35,980 nt of DNA, taken from NCBI RefSeq assembly GCF_001187915.1, contig NZ_LGIU01000074.1, forward strand, positions 1-35,980, given 5' to 3'. Of the stretch, positions 34,235 to 35,980 are shown in pieces. The DNA comes from Arthrobacter sp. RIT-PI-e. Its GTDB lineage: Bacteria; Actinomycetota; Actinomycetes; Actinomycetales; Micrococcaceae. The position numbers and the translations under genes were made by a program. The notes below the pieces were generated by a model. That model saw only the letters and a program-made list of their open reading frames with translations, had not been told where the DNA came from and did not search any database. Positions within the stretch are counted from its first letter, which is position 1. Every line of letters starts with the position of its first letter.

Positions 34235-35980
34235 CGAGAACAGCAGCAGCTCGGGAAGGCTGGTCGCGAAGTAGTCCGTCTCACCGCTGCCGTGGCGGGC
34301 CACCGGGGGGACGAAGGCGGTCCGGGCCTCACCCAGCGAGGCAGGAGGGTCCTGGACCGGTAGGCCGAGAGCATCACGTGCCCGGTCCCAGGCCCCGAGT
34401 ACCCGGCCCTCGCCGCCCTCCCAGGGCTGGAAGACCCTCGCCTCGAGCAGCTCGAGTGCTTCACCGGCCCGTCCTGCGGAGACCAGGAGCTCCGCGTACT
34501 CCACGACCAGGTCATCACGCTCCACCACGTCGGACAGGCGCGACTCGAAGCGCTCCAACCGGTTCTCGGCCGGCTCACCGAGCCGTTGCGCCAGCTGATC
34601 CCGCTCGAAGAGCAGGCGGGAGTCCTTCGGGTCGAGTCGGAGTGCCTCCTCGTAGTGGCGCACCGCAGCATCGTCGTCATGCGCGACGTTGTAGGAGGCG
34701 AGGCCGGCGTTGCGATGGAGAATCGGGTCCTGGTTCCCCAGCTCGACGGCACGCTCCCAGAGTGCAAGGGCCTCCGTGCGGCGGCCGACGTCGTAGAGGA
34801 GCATGCCGAGCAGTCCCGCAGCCCCGGTGTCGTCCTGCCGCGCCGCGAGCGCCGAGACCAGGGCGTCATGGTCGTCGAGCCCTGCGGGGAAGGCCCAGCG
34901 CTGGTCGCAGGCCCCCGCGCTCTCCCGCGCGGCTTCCGCCTCCTTCCCCCGCCCTGCCCGGTCGAGGAGCTGGGCTCGGAGGTAGTGCGCCAACGGTGCA
35001 GCGTTGCCGGCCCCCGTCGGTGGGGCACCGGCGGCTCGTTCCAGCACCTCGAGGGCCGCATCGACCTCCCCCGCCTGTGCGAGTTCGACACCGAGGTCCT
35101 TGATCGCGCGGCCGTCCGACGGCAGTGTGCCGTCGGAGAGGAAGCGCAGCGTCGCGCTGAGCGGATCCTCGGCGAGCGCCTCGTCCAGCGCGGTTCGGCT
35201 CTCGGCGAGCCGCCCCGCGGAACGGAGCAGCACCACCCGCAGGATCGTACGGCGGCGGTCCGGTGCCGCGACCCTGTCCAGCGCCCCGAGGTCCTCGAGT
35301 GCGCGTCCGGTCCGGCCGCTCCGCGCGTACAGCCGCGCGAGTTCGAGTCCCGCGGCAGCCTGCTGAACGGCATCCCAGGAGGCTTTCGCCCACGCCTCCT
35401 CGGCCGCGGCAGGATTGCCGAGCCGGAACTCCACCAGCCCGCGCAGGTAGTACACCTCCGCATCATGGGGATTCGCATTGCGGCGGGGCACCCGTGCCCG
35501 GGCCTTCTCGAGGTGATCGAGAGCGATCCCATAGGCGCCCGAGCGGTAGGAGAGATCGGCAAGGGCGATGCGGACCCGGGAATCGAGCGGGTCCCGCCGG
35601 ATGGCCTCGTTCCAGTAGCTCAGCGGGGACCGCGTCGGGTGCCGGTACTGCTGAAGATGCAGTCCGGTGAGGAAGAGTTCGTCGTTGCCGGCGATCTCCG
35701 CCGGGGCCGGCGGTTCCGTGGCCGTCCACGGTTCGGCCTCGTCACCCGACTTCGCCTCCCACGCCACGAGCACCTCGCCGTCGGCGCCCTGGAGTTCGAT
35801 CACGACTCCGGGGGACCACGGGAGGGTCCCGGTGACCCGCCACACCTCGCCGGGAACAGGATGCCCGGTCTCCTCGTGCTCGACCCTCCCATCCGCACCT
35901 CGGACGAGCACGTGCGCGAAGGACCGCGGCGAGGTGACGGCGAAATCCGCGGTGATGACGTCGCCCGACCGGCGGCGGCA
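34226..35980 (-). CDS. TPR-repeat protein, probably DUF5107-type (5' end outside the window)
   Basis: The reading frame is open to the right edge, so the N-terminal part is missing. About 585 residues are visible. The first 90 or so (FAVTSPRSFAHVLVRGADG, VWRVTGTLPWSPGVVIELQG) look like the end of a beta-rich domain. The rest is tetratricopeptide repeats, such as SYWNEAIRRDPLDSRVRIAL, AVELGNQDPILHRNAGLASY and HYEEALRLDPKDSRLLFERD. The combination resembles DUF5107-TPR proteins of about 1,100 residues that occur beside glycoside hydrolases and sugar transporters; the role is unknown. Together with AraC and the cellulase-like gene it marks a carbohydrate locus that continues beyond the window. 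Confidence 0.82.
   Translation of the reverse strand, partial: CRRRSGDVITADFAVTSPRSFAHVLVRGADGRVEHEETGHPVPGEVWRVTGTLPWSPGVVIELQGADGEVLVAWEAKSGDEAEPWTATEPPAPAEIAGNDELFLTGLHLQQYRHPTRSPLSYWNEAIRRDPLDSRVRIALADLSYRSGAYGIALDHLEKARARVPRRNANPHDAEVYYLRGLVEFRLGNPAAAEEAWAKASWDAVQQAAAGLELARLYARSGRTGRALEDLGALDRVAAPDRRRTILRVVLLRSAGRLAESRTALDEALAEDPLSATLRFLSDGTLPSDGRAIKDLGVELAQAGEVDAALEVLERAAGAPPTGAGNAAPLAHYLRAQLLDRAGRGKEAEAARESAGACDQRWAFPAGLDDHDALVSALAARQDDTGAAGLLGMLLYDVGRRTEALALWERAVELGNQDPILHRNAGLASYNVAHDDDAAVRHYEEALRLDPKDSRLLFERDQLAQRLGEPAENRLERFESRLSDVVERDDLVVEYAELLVSAGRAGEALELLEARVFQPWEGGEGRVLGAWDRARDALGLPVQDPPASLGEARTAFVPPVARHGSGETDYFATSLPELLLFSRE

Overview
The window is about 36 kb of uniformly GC-rich, densely coded actinobacterial chromosome. 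The families present, the synteny (ppa divergent from a membrane-anchored wall-enzyme-like gene, serS followed by a Cof-type phosphatase, pheA coupled to a rhodanese) and the start-site style point to a member of the Micrococcaceae (Arthrobacter-like). That placement is inference from remembered gene order. I see no rRNA, tRNA, CRISPR array, insertion sequence or prophage.

Layout. 1-7.7 kb is a core block: partial membrane protein, pyrophosphatase, SatD-like protein, HAD phosphatase, seryl-tRNA synthetase, diacylglycerol-kinase-like enzyme, a small acidic protein, type IB topoisomerase, prephenate dehydratase and rhodanese. 7.8-11.7 kb holds an amidase, a coupled methyltransferase and a POT peptide transporter broken by one frameshift. 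11.8-19.6 kb holds an acyl-CoA synthetase (frameshifted near its end), glycerate kinase, a second small acidic protein, phosphoglucomutase, an aldehyde dehydrogenase coupled to an internally deleted short-chain dehydrogenase, and a uracil/xanthine permease. 19.7-26.4 kb holds a STAS-like protein, an APH-fold kinase, a secreted GH43 arabinanase with a KPG tail, and a minus-strand series of GDPD, HAD, PEBP and PfkB genes. 26.5-29.0 kb is a tightly coupled three-gene operon (VOC ring-cleaving dioxygenase, MhqD-like hydrolase, PEP-mutase/isocitrate-lyase-like enzyme) behind a palindromic operator. 29.0-36.0 kb holds a lipoprotein hydrolase, an alanine-type aminotransferase, a SRPBCC protein and a carbohydrate locus: a frameshifted cellulase-like gene, an AraC regulator and a 5'-truncated TPR protein.

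Two themes cut across the window. First, many genes start 6-8 nt after a TANNNT -10 box (TAGGGT, TAGGAT, TAGGTT, TACGCT, TAGTCT), which implies widespread leaderless transcription. Second, at least three genes carry apparent one-base losses in G/C runs, and several normally invariant residues are replaced in ways that mostly need A-to-C or T-to-G changes beside G/C runs. This looks like base-calling or consensus error; a mutator history is the biological alternative. The affected genes should not be read as true pseudogenes until checked.

The best candidate for a little-described system is the operon at 26.5-29.0 kb: it combines the two enzyme types of quinone/electrophile detoxification with a C-C lyase-family enzyme.
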